A stretch of 49,922 nucleotides of DNA, from contig DAOWCY010000026.1 of NCBI GenBank assembly GCA_030639305.1, forward strand, positions 1 to 49,922, read 5' to 3'. Shown in pieces: positions 28,091-34,795 of the stretch. Position 1 is the stretch's first letter; the number at the start of each line of letters is the position of its first letter. The notes under the pieces are model-generated. The model made no database searches. It was not told the DNA's origin and saw only the letters and a list, made by a program, of their open reading frames with translations. The position numbers were made by a program, and so were the translations under genes. The DNA comes from JAGLQA01 sp023135565. Its GTDB lineage: Bacteria > Acidobacteriota > Aminicenantia > UBA2199.

Positions 28091-29008
28091 TTACGTTAAC
28101 TGTTTTAAAACGAAATCTTCGATTTCGGCATAGTTTCCCGGGTCGAACCAGTGGATGTCTTTTTCCTGCCTGAACCAGGATAACTGCCTTTTGGCAAAAT
28201 TGCGTGTATGCTGTTTAATAAGGTTTACCGCGGTTTTTAGGTCGATTTCTTGATTAAGGTGCAGCAATATCTCCTTGTACCCTACCGATTTGAAAGGGGG
28301 ACAATGCAGCGGACAGCGGGTTTTTAGTTTTTTTACTTCCTCTACCAATCCTTTTTCGATCATGTGATCGACTCTTTTTTCTATCCTGCGGTACAGATGC
28401 GCACGTTCCATGTTTAAACCGACGCGGAGGAATTGAAATTCTTTGAAAGGCGTTTCGGTCTGCTTAAATATTTCCGACGGCGGCAAACCGCTGTTGTAAT
28501 AGATTTCCATGGCCCTGATAATGCGCACTGTGTCGTTTTTGCCGATTTTAGCGGCGTAACCGGGGTCGATATCGTTTAATTTGTTCCACAGGAAGAGCGG
28601 GCCTTCCCGGTTTACGATCTCTTTTAGTTCGTCCCGGGATACTTTTTGTTCTTTGTTTTGGGGAAAAATTCCTTTTATCATGGTTCTTAGATAGAGCGCA
28701 GTGCCGCCGCACACGATGGGCACGTGTCCCCGGGCGATGATTTGCTGCGTTATTTCAAAGGATTTTTCGAGAAATATCGAGGCGTTAAACTGGGAGCAGT
28801 CGTCTAATATGTCGATTAAAAAATGGGGGATATTTTGTTTTTCTTGTTCGCTGATTTTAGCGGTGCCGATGTCGAAATGTTTATAGACCTGCATGGAGTC
28901 GGCGGAGATGATTTCGCCGTTAATTTTTTGCGCTAATTTTACGGCGGTCCCGCTTTTGCCCACCCCGGTAGGCCCGAGAACCTGTATCACTATGTTTTTT
29001 TTAGTCAT
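28091..29008 (-). CDS. miaA: tRNA dimethylallyltransferase MiaA
   Basis: A 305-residue enzyme that transfers a dimethylallyl group to N6 of A37 in tRNAs reading UNN codons. Seen: P-loop GPTGVGKS near the N-terminus, the DSMQVY motif with the general-base Asp, the GTAK motif, the CGGTALYLR segment and a C-terminal KRQLSWFR tRNA-binding stretch. Length and motif order match the family. It stands apart from neighbouring genes, with repeat elements on both sides. Confidence 0.97.
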   Translation of the reverse strand: MTKKNIVIQVLGPTGVGKSGTAVKLAQKINGEIISADSMQVYKHFDIGTAKISEQEKQNIPHFLIDILDDCSQFNASIFLEKSFEITQQIIARGHVPIVCGGTALYLRTMIKGIFPQNKEQKVSRDELKEIVNREGPLFLWNKLNDIDPGYAAKIGKNDTVRIIRAMEIYYNSGLPPSEIFKQTETPFKEFQFLRVGLNMERAHLYRRIEKRVDHMIEKGLVEEVKKLKTRCPLHCPPFKSVGYKEILLHLNQEIDLKTAVNLIKQHTRNFAKRQLSWFRQEKDIHWFDPGNYAEIEDFVLKQLT

Positions 29009-29059
29009 AAAAACCTGTCGAATTCATTTCTTTTTTATATCACAAAAGCCCGGATTTTT

Positions 29060-29160
29060 CAATAATTTGATCAAAACTTTTGTTTAAAAAAGTGAGAAAC
29101 ATTGTCATCACCTTTGCCGCGAAGCGGCTTATAGGCTGGGGACGCCGTCCCCCCTGCGGG
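29060..29160 (-). repeat. Family 1 composite repeat (copy B)
   Basis: Contains TTTGATCAAAACTTTTG, the hairpin GCCGCGAAGCGGC, the hairpin GGGGACGCCGTCCCC and CCCTGCGGGG. It fills the gap between miaA and the ATPase gene. The module order resembles the copies at 34612 and 46949. Confidence 0.65.
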
Positions 29161-29161
29161 G

Positions 29162-30274
29162 CTAATAGTTTTTGTAAATCAACCAGGATCTGAAAAAAGG
29201 ATTGATAAACTTATATTCTCTTTTATATCTATAGATGATTCTTAATTTTATCAAACGGGTCAGCGCTTTCTTTACCGACGCGGGTTGACTTATCCCGGTG
29301 GCTTTCGTGAATTCCGACGACATGGGGGACCGGCCTCCTATTCGCGACAGTCCTACAATACAGCGGAACTGCTGTCCCGTCAGTCGGTTCAAAGAAGCTT
29401 CATATCCCTTTAACTCCCGGCTGTATATTAATTCTAAAGCCGCGGGAAGCGTTTTTTCGTCTATATGGTCGCCGGGAGACGTGGCGTCCCAGGCAGCGCC
29501 GCATAACTGTTGTACATCGCCGGGAATATCACGGGCGATGTCGAACACCTTATCTAACAGCGATTGTGAAAGGGTTCGCTTTCCTTTAGAAAATTTCCCG
29601 CGCAGGAAATTGCCGAATATATCCCTTTCTAATTCTCCTACATTTAAAGTCACCGCGGATTTAAAAAAAGCGCTCTCAGGGTGGTTGAAAATCTCGTCCA
29701 TTTGATTGCGCACACTGCCGGAAAAAATATAGGGGATAGCCGCGTGAAATTGTACTTTGCTTCTTAATACAGCCAGTGCCTCGGCAGCTTCTTTTAAATT
29801 GAGTATGTCCTGGAACTCATCGAAAACGACTATCAGGTTTTTCCGTTTGTTTTCTTCTTCGATTAAGTCCATCAAGCCTTCGATGTAACCGGGTTTCAAT
29901 TTGATAGAAGCATCTAAGGAGAGGGCAGGGACGCCGGTGAGTGGATCGAGAGTCATTGTGGGTTTCAGGTGGACCAGGGATTTGAATACCCTTTCGACCA
30001 TCCCGGATTTTTGTTCCATAGACACGACTGCGTTTACGATGCGGCGGCAGAGGTCGGAGACGGTTTTGATCTCAAGGATATCCACATAGAGGAGGCGGAG
30101 TTTGGGTAGACCGCGGACGGTCCGGTAGATCAAGGATGTTTTCCCGGTTCTGCGTTCACCTTCCAGCAGGACGTTTTGACCGGAAGAGATATAGCTTCTC
30201 AAGTGTTTTTCCAATCCTGGCCTGGGACAGAAGTCTTCATCGAAAACCACCCGGCCATATTTAAAAGGATTCAT
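29162..30274 (-). CDS. AAA-type ATPase (archaeal-ATPase family) with C-terminal winged helix
   Basis: A 370-residue protein opening with MNPFKYGRVV, typical of the PF01637-like ATPases. Walker A is GERRTGKT (39-46) and Walker B is VVFDEFQD with Asp152-Glu153. The last 80 residues (GLSRIGGRSPMSSEFTKATG and LTRLIKLRIIYRY) look like a winged helix-turn-helix. Strong AAGGAGG before the ATG. The promoter lies inside a 15-bp-phased palindrome array (30301-30357), which suggests self-regulation through the winged helix (inference). Its paralogue is at 32477-33622, beyond the toxin-antitoxin pair. The biological role of this ATPase family is poorly known. Confidence 0.85.
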   Translation of the reverse strand: MNPFKYGRVVFDEDFCPRPGLEKHLRSYISSGQNVLLEGERRTGKTSLIYRTVRGLPKLRLLYVDILEIKTVSDLCRRIVNAVVSMEQKSGMVERVFKSLVHLKPTMTLDPLTGVPALSLDASIKLKPGYIEGLMDLIEEENKRKNLIVVFDEFQDILNLKEAAEALAVLRSKVQFHAAIPYIFSGSVRNQMDEIFNHPESAFFKSAVTLNVGELERDIFGNFLRGKFSKGKRTLSQSLLDKVFDIARDIPGDVQQLCGAAWDATSPGDHIDEKTLPAALELIYSRELKGYEASLNRLTGQQFRCIVGLSRIGGRSPMSSEFTKATGISQPASVKKALTRLIKLRIIYRYKREYKFINPFFRSWLIYKNY

Positions 30275-30300
30275 ACCGCACCTCCTTTAGTTGTACTGTT

Positions 30301-30360
30301 TGGTATTATACCAATCGGTATAATACCATTTAGTATAATACCAAAAGGTACAATTGTCAA
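30301..30360 (-). promoter_or_regulatory. Promoter with phased palindromic operators for the ATPase gene
   Basis: On the minus strand, TTGACA (30360-30355), a 17-bp spacer and TATACT (30337-30332). Overlapping it are 11-bp palindromes GGTATTATACC (centre 307), GGTATAATACC (centre 322) and AGTATAATACC (centre 337), exactly 15 bp apart. A degenerate fourth, GGTACAATTGT, is centred at 352. Confidence 0.8.
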
Positions 30361-30387
30361 GCTTTTTTATTTTTTTTCGTAGTTGGT

Positions 30388-30437
30388 TTGACAGCAATGT
30401 TCACTAATGGTATAATGTTCACTAAAAAGTGAACATT
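30388..30437 (+). promoter_or_regulatory. Consensus promoter overlapped by a perfect inverted repeat (toxin-antitoxin operon)
   Basis: TTGACA (30388-30393), exactly 17 bp, TATAAT (30411-30416). A perfect 10-bp inverted repeat AATGTTCACT-AAAA-AGTGAACATT (30414-30437) covers the end of the -10 box and the start site. A third half-site AATGTTCACT lies in the spacer at 30397-30406. This is the layout of an autorepressed operator. Confidence 0.85.
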
Positions 30438-30452
30438 AGTATGGTTGTGAAC

Positions 30453-31136
30453 ATGATAAAAAAGCCGAAGAATATATTTGCCGACAAAGCGACATTGATC
30501 TTAAGGTCGATGATAAAGCATCCCGGGAAGAAATGGGTGATGCGGGATTTTGTGGGCGGTTTGCCTATTAGTCTCGGTATGGCCTGTGAAGTAGTACAGG
30601 CGATGGAGAGGGCCGGTTATATAGAAAGACAAAAAAGAGGCGCGTTCAGTTATACTATATTAACAAATAAAGAGATGTTGATCCGGGATTGGATAAAGTA
30701 CTACGATTTTAGCCTGAATGCTTTCGCTCTATTTTATAATCCGGACTTAGGTTTGAATAAAGTGAAATCTTTCTTTAAACAAAGAGGTATAGAAAATGAA
30801 TATGCTTTGACTCTTCACAGCGGGGCTAATTTTGAAACATCTTTCGTTAAAACTCGAAATATTTACCTGTATATCGGCAGTACTATTTTCGATAAAATAC
30901 TGCCGGATATAAAACAGCAATTGGGTTTGAAGCAGTTGGTGCAGGGGGGGAATATTTATTTGATACGACCGCACTACAAAAACAGCGTATTTTTTGGAAA
31001 TCAGAAAAAACGCGGGTTTAATATAGTGTCCAATTTGCAGCTTTACCTGGATTTATATAATTTCAAGCCCCGGGGTGCGGAGCACGCCCAATTTTTAAAA
31101 GAGCAGTTAGAGCTGAGGGGGTTGTCGCTTGATTAA
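30453..31136 (+). CDS. AbiEi-like antitoxin / winged-helix regulator
   Basis: A protein of about 227 residues from ATG 30453. GTG 30429 and ATG 30441 are possible alternative starts in the same frame; none has a clear ribosome-binding site and the first lies inside the operator. The N-terminal 70 residues form a winged helix (KATLILRSMIKHPGKKWVMR, ACEVVQAMERAGYIERQKRG). The rest resembles the C-terminal domain of AbiEi-type antitoxins of type IV systems. It overlaps the nucleotidyltransferase gene by 8 bp, the expected partner. I infer that it binds the palindrome at 30414-30437 and represses its own operon. Confidence 0.7.
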   Translation: MIKKPKNIFADKATLILRSMIKHPGKKWVMRDFVGGLPISLGMACEVVQAMERAGYIERQKRGAFSYTILTNKEMLIRDWIKYYDFSLNAFALFYNPDLGLNKVKSFFKQRGIENEYALTLHSGANFETSFVKTRNIYLYIGSTIFDKILPDIKQQLGLKQLVQGGNIYLIRPHYKNSVFFGNQKKRGFNIVSNLQLYLDLYNFKPRGAEHAQFLKEQLELRGLSLD

Positions 31137-31947
31137 AATTAAAGAAGTGGAAGATTTATTTTTTAAAGTTATCGGTGATTTGGAAGAGTATCTGCCATAC
31201 CTGGTTATTGTAGGCGGTTGGCTTCCATACCTGTATGTAAAATACTTGTGGAAAAACCTGGGTATGTACCCGGTAACGACAACGGATATCGATTTTGGTT
31301 TTTTTGAAAGCACTGCTGCTCTCCCGGTTAGTGAACCCATTTATTCCAGGTTCTCAAAACTACATTACCAGGAAAAGCATTTAAGAATGGATCGGATGTT
31401 CCCTGTCGTGCCGGTACTTGAGAATACCGGGAAAACCGCCAGGTTATTGATCGAATTTATAACCACACCGGAAGTTGGTGAAGATTATGTAGAAAGGTTG
31501 GTCGGACGGCAGATATTGGTAAACCGGCTGGAAAAATTCGATATTTTATTTAAAGATAATATCCAGGTCAAGCTTGTCAACCGGAAGGCTTCTCCTCATC
31601 GGTCTTATTTGGTTAATGTTCCTTCCCCTTATATCTTTCTCTTTCATAAGGCGATTACCTTTACTGACCGTGAAAATGAGGAGAAAAAGTCCAAAGATAT
31701 TTACTATATCTATTATATTCTCCGTTTTCATCCCCGGAAGGAGCTGCTATTTCGTAACTTAAAAGAACTGGGACTGCATGAGGAAAAAAAGCAGGTGTTA
31801 AACAATTTAAAGGAATTTTTTAGTCGTGTGACGAGCCGGGGCTGTTTAATAGTGGAGCAGGAGAATGGCCCTGATGATTATATCGATGATGTCAGGCAGG
31901 ATGCGTTTGATAGATTCCGGGAATTGATCGACGTCTTAAATTCTTGA
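31129..31947 (+). CDS. AbiEii-like nucleotidyltransferase (putative toxin)
   Basis: A 272-residue protein starting at TTG 31129, 8 bp before the end of the upstream gene, with GAGGGGG about 8 bp before it. It has the nucleotidyltransferase fold signature: V-G29-G30-W31, then TTTDIDF with Asp53 and Asp55 as metal-binding residues. A later segment 'RLEKFDILFKDNIQVKL' would provide the third acidic position. AbiEii-type toxins of type IV systems belong to this superfamily. The family match is by motif and by its pairing with a winged-helix partner. Housekeeping substrate modification remains an alternative. Confidence 0.7.
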   Translation: MIKIKEVEDLFFKVIGDLEEYLPYLVIVGGWLPYLYVKYLWKNLGMYPVTTTDIDFGFFESTAALPVSEPIYSRFSKLHYQEKHLRMDRMFPVVPVLENTGKTARLLIEFITTPEVGEDYVERLVGRQILVNRLEKFDILFKDNIQVKLVNRKASPHRSYLVNVPSPYIFLFHKAITFTDRENEEKKSKDIYYIYYILRFHPRKELLFRNLKELGLHEEKKQVLNNLKEFFSRVTSRGCLIVEQENGPDDYIDDVRQDAFDRFRELIDVLNS

Positions 31948-32347
31948 TTCGCGGCAGTGAGGGTGTGGTGTAACCAGTCTATTAATAAATATCTTGCCGG
32001 GAATTGGAAAGCAGTTTCAATTTGATACCCTTTTTTCCCATGCTACTATCGACCCTTAAATATAAATTTTCATATTGGCAAAATCCTGGATAACGTTTGG
32101 ATCATAATTTATCATATCTAATCTCCTTTGGTAAATTAAAGATAATATTATATCACAATTAGGTTCAATAATGAAAACAATTATAGGCAACTATTCAGTC
32201 CTGAAAGAAAACATCAAGTTTGTAGATAAAAGCATCAGGCTTGTAGGAAAAACCGGCAAGTAGGCCGCGGCCATTACGACAGGCGGGGTGGGGGGCAACA
32301 CAACCGCCGGTCTTTTAAACCGAACAAAATAAAATACCGGGCTGCGA
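31948..32347. other. Non-coding stretch between the TA pair and the second ATPase
   Basis: Mostly AT-rich. It holds the 19-codon remnant at 32056-32115 (minus strand) and an unsupported 30-codon frame at 32171-32263 (MKTIIGNYSVLKENIKFVDK at the start) without a ribosome-binding site. No RNA structure is obvious. Confidence 0.4.
32056..32115 (-). pseudogene. Truncated gene start (19 codons) with intact ribosome-binding site
   Basis: AAAGGAG, a 7-bp spacer, then ATG and the peptide MINYDPNVIQDFANMKIYI before a stop. The excellent start signals and the non-random beginning suggest the 5' end of a gene whose remainder was deleted. I do not know the parent family for certain. Confidence 0.4.
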
Positions 32348-32376
32348 TTGACAGCAGGGAAAAATTGATATACTAT
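32348..32376 (+). promoter_or_regulatory. Sigma70-type promoter for the small peptide/ATPase operon
   Basis: TTGACA (32348-32353), a 17-bp spacer and TACTAT (32371-32376). Transcription would begin around 32383, almost at the GGAGG box (32383-32387) of the small peptide gene. Confidence 0.75.
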
Positions 32377-32393
32377 AACAATGGAGGCTGTAA

Positions 32394-32480
32394 ATGAAGG
32401 TTCTATATGGCTGTGAAAAAAACAGGGAAAAAATAGATGTAAAAGAAAAAATCTATAACAACAGTGTTAAACAAACATGA
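32394..32480 (+). CDS. 28-residue peptide translationally coupled to the second ATPase
   Basis: ATG 32394 lies 6 bp after a perfect GGAGG box and about 10 bp after the predicted transcription start. The peptide begins MKVLYGCEKNREK and ends NNSVKQT. Its stop TGA (32478-32480) overlaps the ATG of the ATPase gene (32477) in an ATGA junction. The ATPase start has no ribosome-binding site of its own, so it is probably translated by re-initiation from this small gene. It could be a mere leader peptide or a functional small partner. Confidence 0.6.
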   Translation: MKVLYGCEKNREKIDVKEKIYNNSVKQT

Positions 32481-33622
32481 ATAAAAAGAAGCGTTCCGAA
32501 AATTTTCGTTCCGAAGTTTCCCGGAACAGGAGGGCGAACCCCTTTAAGTTCGGCAGTATAGTTGATGAACCCTATTTCACCAACCGGCTGGAGGAACTAA
32601 AACGAATCCGCTCCATCCTCGAAAGTGAAGTGCACTTAATCCTGATGAGCCCGAGAAGGTACGGTAAAAGTAGTTTGATACGTAAAATATTGAAAACGAT
32701 AGATCGCCCTGCGATTACTCTCGACATGCAAGTTGTTACCTCTGAGATCGATTTTGCTGAACAATTAATGAAAAAAATATGCAGCTTGAATCCATTACAA
32801 AAGGTCAAACACGCTCTCAAATCCTTCCGTTTTATCCCTATGGTTTCGCTCAATCCCGGTTCTGAAGAATTGAATGTGTCCTTCGGTTCAGTGAAAGCGG
32901 TTGATTTGATATTGGAAGATGTATTGAATTTAACGGACTCGATATTTACTAAAGAACGTCCCATAGTCGTTTTTGATGAATTCCAGGAAGTCCGCAAAAT
33001 TTCCGTGCATTTTGAGAAACGGTTGAGATCCATCCTGCAGTATCACAACAACAGCAATTATGTGTTTTTAGGCAGCCAGGAGTCTTTGATTCGCGATATT
33101 TTCGAGCAGAAAAATAATCCTTTTTACCATTTCGGTTACCTTTTTAAATTGTCTAAGATCCCGAAGAAAGAATTTCAACTGTTTTTAGAAGACCGTCTTA
33201 AACCCCAAAGCAGCGATTACATGGAAATTGCGGAGAATATCTTAACATTTACCGATGGGCATCCACATTATACACAGCGGTTGGCATTTCAAGTATGGGA
33301 AATCCTGGCCTCCGCAAATGAAATAAAATATCCTGTTTTAACCGCGGTCGAACAGATTCTTGAATTTCATGACGTCGATTACGAACGCTGGTGGAGCAGT
33401 CTTAAGCGTACAGATATGAAAGTTTTGATCGGGTTGACTTTAACGGATGATTCCCCGATGTCGAAAGAATTTCTACAAAAATTTAATGTGGGTTCTTCCA
33501 GTACTGTGTTTAGTAGTTTAAAGCGCCTTTTGGAAAACGGCTACTTAGTGAAAATAAAAGATCATTACGAGATAGACGATCCTTTCTTTAAACGTTGGAT
33601 TTCCGGCAAAAGGAAGTCATGA
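32477..33622 (+). CDS. AAA-type ATPase (archaeal-ATPase family) with C-terminal winged helix, second paralogue
   Basis: 381 residues. The body from NPFKFGSIV (residue 21) aligns with the MNPFKYG start of the paralogue at 29162-30274. The extra 20 N-terminal residues are encoded by a 48-bp direct repeat. Walker A is PRRYGKSS (59-66) and Walker B is VVFDEFQE with Asp167-Glu168. The C-terminal part (DDSPMSKEFLQKFNVGSSST, FSSLKRLLENGYLVK) is a winged helix. The start codon is embedded in the stop of the 28-residue peptide. GTTCCGAA half-sites lie within its first codons and just past its stop, so an operator unlike those of the two neighbours is possible (inference). Confidence 0.85.
   Translation: MNKKKRSENFRSEVSRNRRANPFKFGSIVDEPYFTNRLEELKRIRSILESEVHLILMSPRRYGKSSLIRKILKTIDRPAITLDMQVVTSEIDFAEQLMKKICSLNPLQKVKHALKSFRFIPMVSLNPGSEELNVSFGSVKAVDLILEDVLNLTDSIFTKERPIVVFDEFQEVRKISVHFEKRLRSILQYHNNSNYVFLGSQESLIRDIFEQKNNPFYHFGYLFKLSKIPKKEFQLFLEDRLKPQSSDYMEIAENILTFTDGHPHYTQRLAFQVWEILASANEIKYPVLTAVEQILEFHDVDYERWWSSLKRTDMKVLIGLTLTDDSPMSKEFLQKFNVGSSSTVFSSLKRLLENGYLVKIKDHYEIDDPFFKRWISGKRKS
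32483..32530 (+). repeat. 48-bp direct repeat, upstream copy (start of second ATPase gene)
   Basis: AAAAAGAAGCGTTCCGAAAA followed by TTTTCGTTCCGAAGTTTCCC and GGAACAGG. It encodes KKKRSENFRSEVSRN. The second copy is at 33625-33672, 1142 bp away, with only a few mismatches. Confidence 0.85.
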
Positions 33623-33624
33623 CG

Positions 33625-33672
33625 AAAAAGAAACGTTCCGAAAATTCTCGTTCCGAAGTTTTTCGGAACAAC
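33625..33672 (+). repeat. 48-bp direct repeat, downstream copy
   Basis: It begins within the ATGA overlap after the ATPase stop: ATG 33619 opens a frame MTKKKRSENSRSEVFRN that copies the ATPase N-terminus and then loses similarity. It is either the stump of a deleted third ATPase gene or a duplicated regulatory segment. Confidence 0.8.
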
Positions 33673-33684
33673 ATGTTTTTTTTT
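33650..33684 (+). terminator. Possible rho-independent terminator
   Basis: Perfect hairpin GTTCCGAA-GTTT-TTCGGAAC (33650-33669), then AACATG and a run of nine T (33676-33684), 28 bp after the ATPase stop. The six bases before the T-run make it imperfect. Confidence 0.4.
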
Positions 33685-33702
33685 ATTCAAGGAAAGAAGA
33701 AA

Positions 33703-33796
33703 GGGGTCAGGTCTATTCATTTGGCATGTCGGGCTGCAATGCGATGGGAGGTTAAGAATTTGACGGTGTTTAAATCAAATGAAAAAACCTGATCCC
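33703..33796. repeat. 94-bp inverted-repeat element (MITE/REP-like)
   Basis: Left arm GGGGTCAGGTCTATTCATTT plus G (33703-33723) and right arm CAAATGAAAAAACCTGATCC plus C (33776-33796) are inverted repeats with 18 of 21 positions matching, enclosing about 52 bp without a gene. Confidence 0.65.
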
Positions 33797-33817
33797 TCTG
33801 GATTTATTTGAAAGTAG

Positions 33818-34552
33818 ATGATTAAATTAAAAGAGGTTTCCAAAAGTTATGGTCCGACAGTGGCCCTTCACACCGTAGATTTGAGCATTCACGGGGAGCG
33901 GACTACTGTTCTTATCGGACCCAGCGGCTGTGGTAAATCCACCCTGCTGCGTTTGATTATCGGGCTTATCCAACCGGATACCGGCTGCGCTGCTATTAAT
34001 GGAATAACCGTATCTCCGGGGATTCTCTTGCAACTTAGGCAGAGAATGGGTTATGTCATCCAGGAAGGCGGTTTATTTCCTCACCTTACCGTGCGCAGAA
34101 ATGTCACCCTCATGGCTCTTTATTTAGGTTGGGAAAAACAACGTATTCAAAACCGCTTAAATGAACTAATAGAGTTGACCCGTTTTCCCGGGGACAGGTT
34201 GGATTGTTATCCCCTGGAACTCTCGGGCGGGCAGAGGCAGCGGGTTAGTTTGATGCGCGCCCTGATGCTGGACCCCGATGTGCTGTTGTTCGATGAACCG
34301 CTGGCAGCCCTCGACCCCATGATACGTTCCGAATTGCAGGAAGACCTGAAAAGAATTTTTAAAACCCTGAAAAAAACAGTCGTCCTGGTAACTCATGATC
34401 TTAGTGAAGCCGGATATTTCGGAGACCGGATCGTTCTTTTGAAAGAAGGTAGAATCGTGCAGGCCGGTACGCTGGCAGAGCTGGTTCGTACTCCCGCGGA
34501 ACCTTTTGTCACCCGTTTTATCAACGCCCAGCGCAGTTTCCTGGAGATTTAA
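33818..34552 (+). CDS. Osmoprotectant/glycine betaine-type ABC transporter ATPase
   Basis: A 244-residue ABC ATPase: Walker A GPSGCGKST (about 38-46), a QEGGLFPHLTVRRNV Q-loop region, signature LSGGQRQR, Walker B VLLFDEPLAALDP and switch His in THDLSEA. The sequence style (RMGYVIQEGGLFPHLTV) is that of the OpuCA/OsmV-type importers. There is no C-terminal CBS domain, unlike many OpuCA proteins. No clear ribosome-binding site before ATG 33818. The partner permease/binding protein is downstream on the same strand. Confidence 0.9.
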   Translation: MIKLKEVSKSYGPTVALHTVDLSIHGERTTVLIGPSGCGKSTLLRLIIGLIQPDTGCAAINGITVSPGILLQLRQRMGYVIQEGGLFPHLTVRRNVTLMALYLGWEKQRIQNRLNELIELTRFPGDRLDCYPLELSGGQRQRVSLMRALMLDPDVLLFDEPLAALDPMIRSELQEDLKRIFKTLKKTVVLVTHDLSEAGYFGDRIVLLKEGRIVQAGTLAELVRTPAEPFVTRFINAQRSFLEI

Positions 34553-34595
34553 AGGAGGATAGTATATATATGAAGCGAAAAATTGGCCTGTCCCC

Positions 34596-34795
34596 AAATC
34601 TGCCTGAAATTACTTTTTTTTGCCTCCGGCGGCCCCTGCCGGGGAGGCCAAACTTTTGAAAAAGTTTGATCAAAACTTTTATTTATTTAAAATCAAAAGC
34701 GCTCACCCGCTGCCTCTTGCGGCGGAGCCGCTTATCGCCCCCCCGTGCGCACGGGGTTTAGAAGCAAAAGCGCTCACCCGCTGCCCCCGCAATTC
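34596..34795 (-). repeat. Family 1 composite repeat inserted in a gene start (copy C)
   Basis: The inserted DNA carries TTGCCTCCGGCGGCCCCTGC, the palindromic AAAAAGTTTGATCAAAACTT, two copies of AAAAGCGCTCACCCGCTGCC, GGCGGAGCCGC and the hairpin CCCCGTGCGCACGGGG. It is flanked by an 18-bp duplication: AAAAATTGGCCTGTCCCC (34578-34595) and AAAAATTGGTCTGTCCCC (34796-34813). Confidence 0.85.

Noticed and set aside
33619..33792. 57-codon frame after the second ATPase (MTKKKRSENSRSEVF...)
   Set aside because: Similarity to the ATPase is limited to the 48-bp repeat; the rest crosses a terminator-like hairpin and an inverted-repeat element, so I treat it as a remnant.
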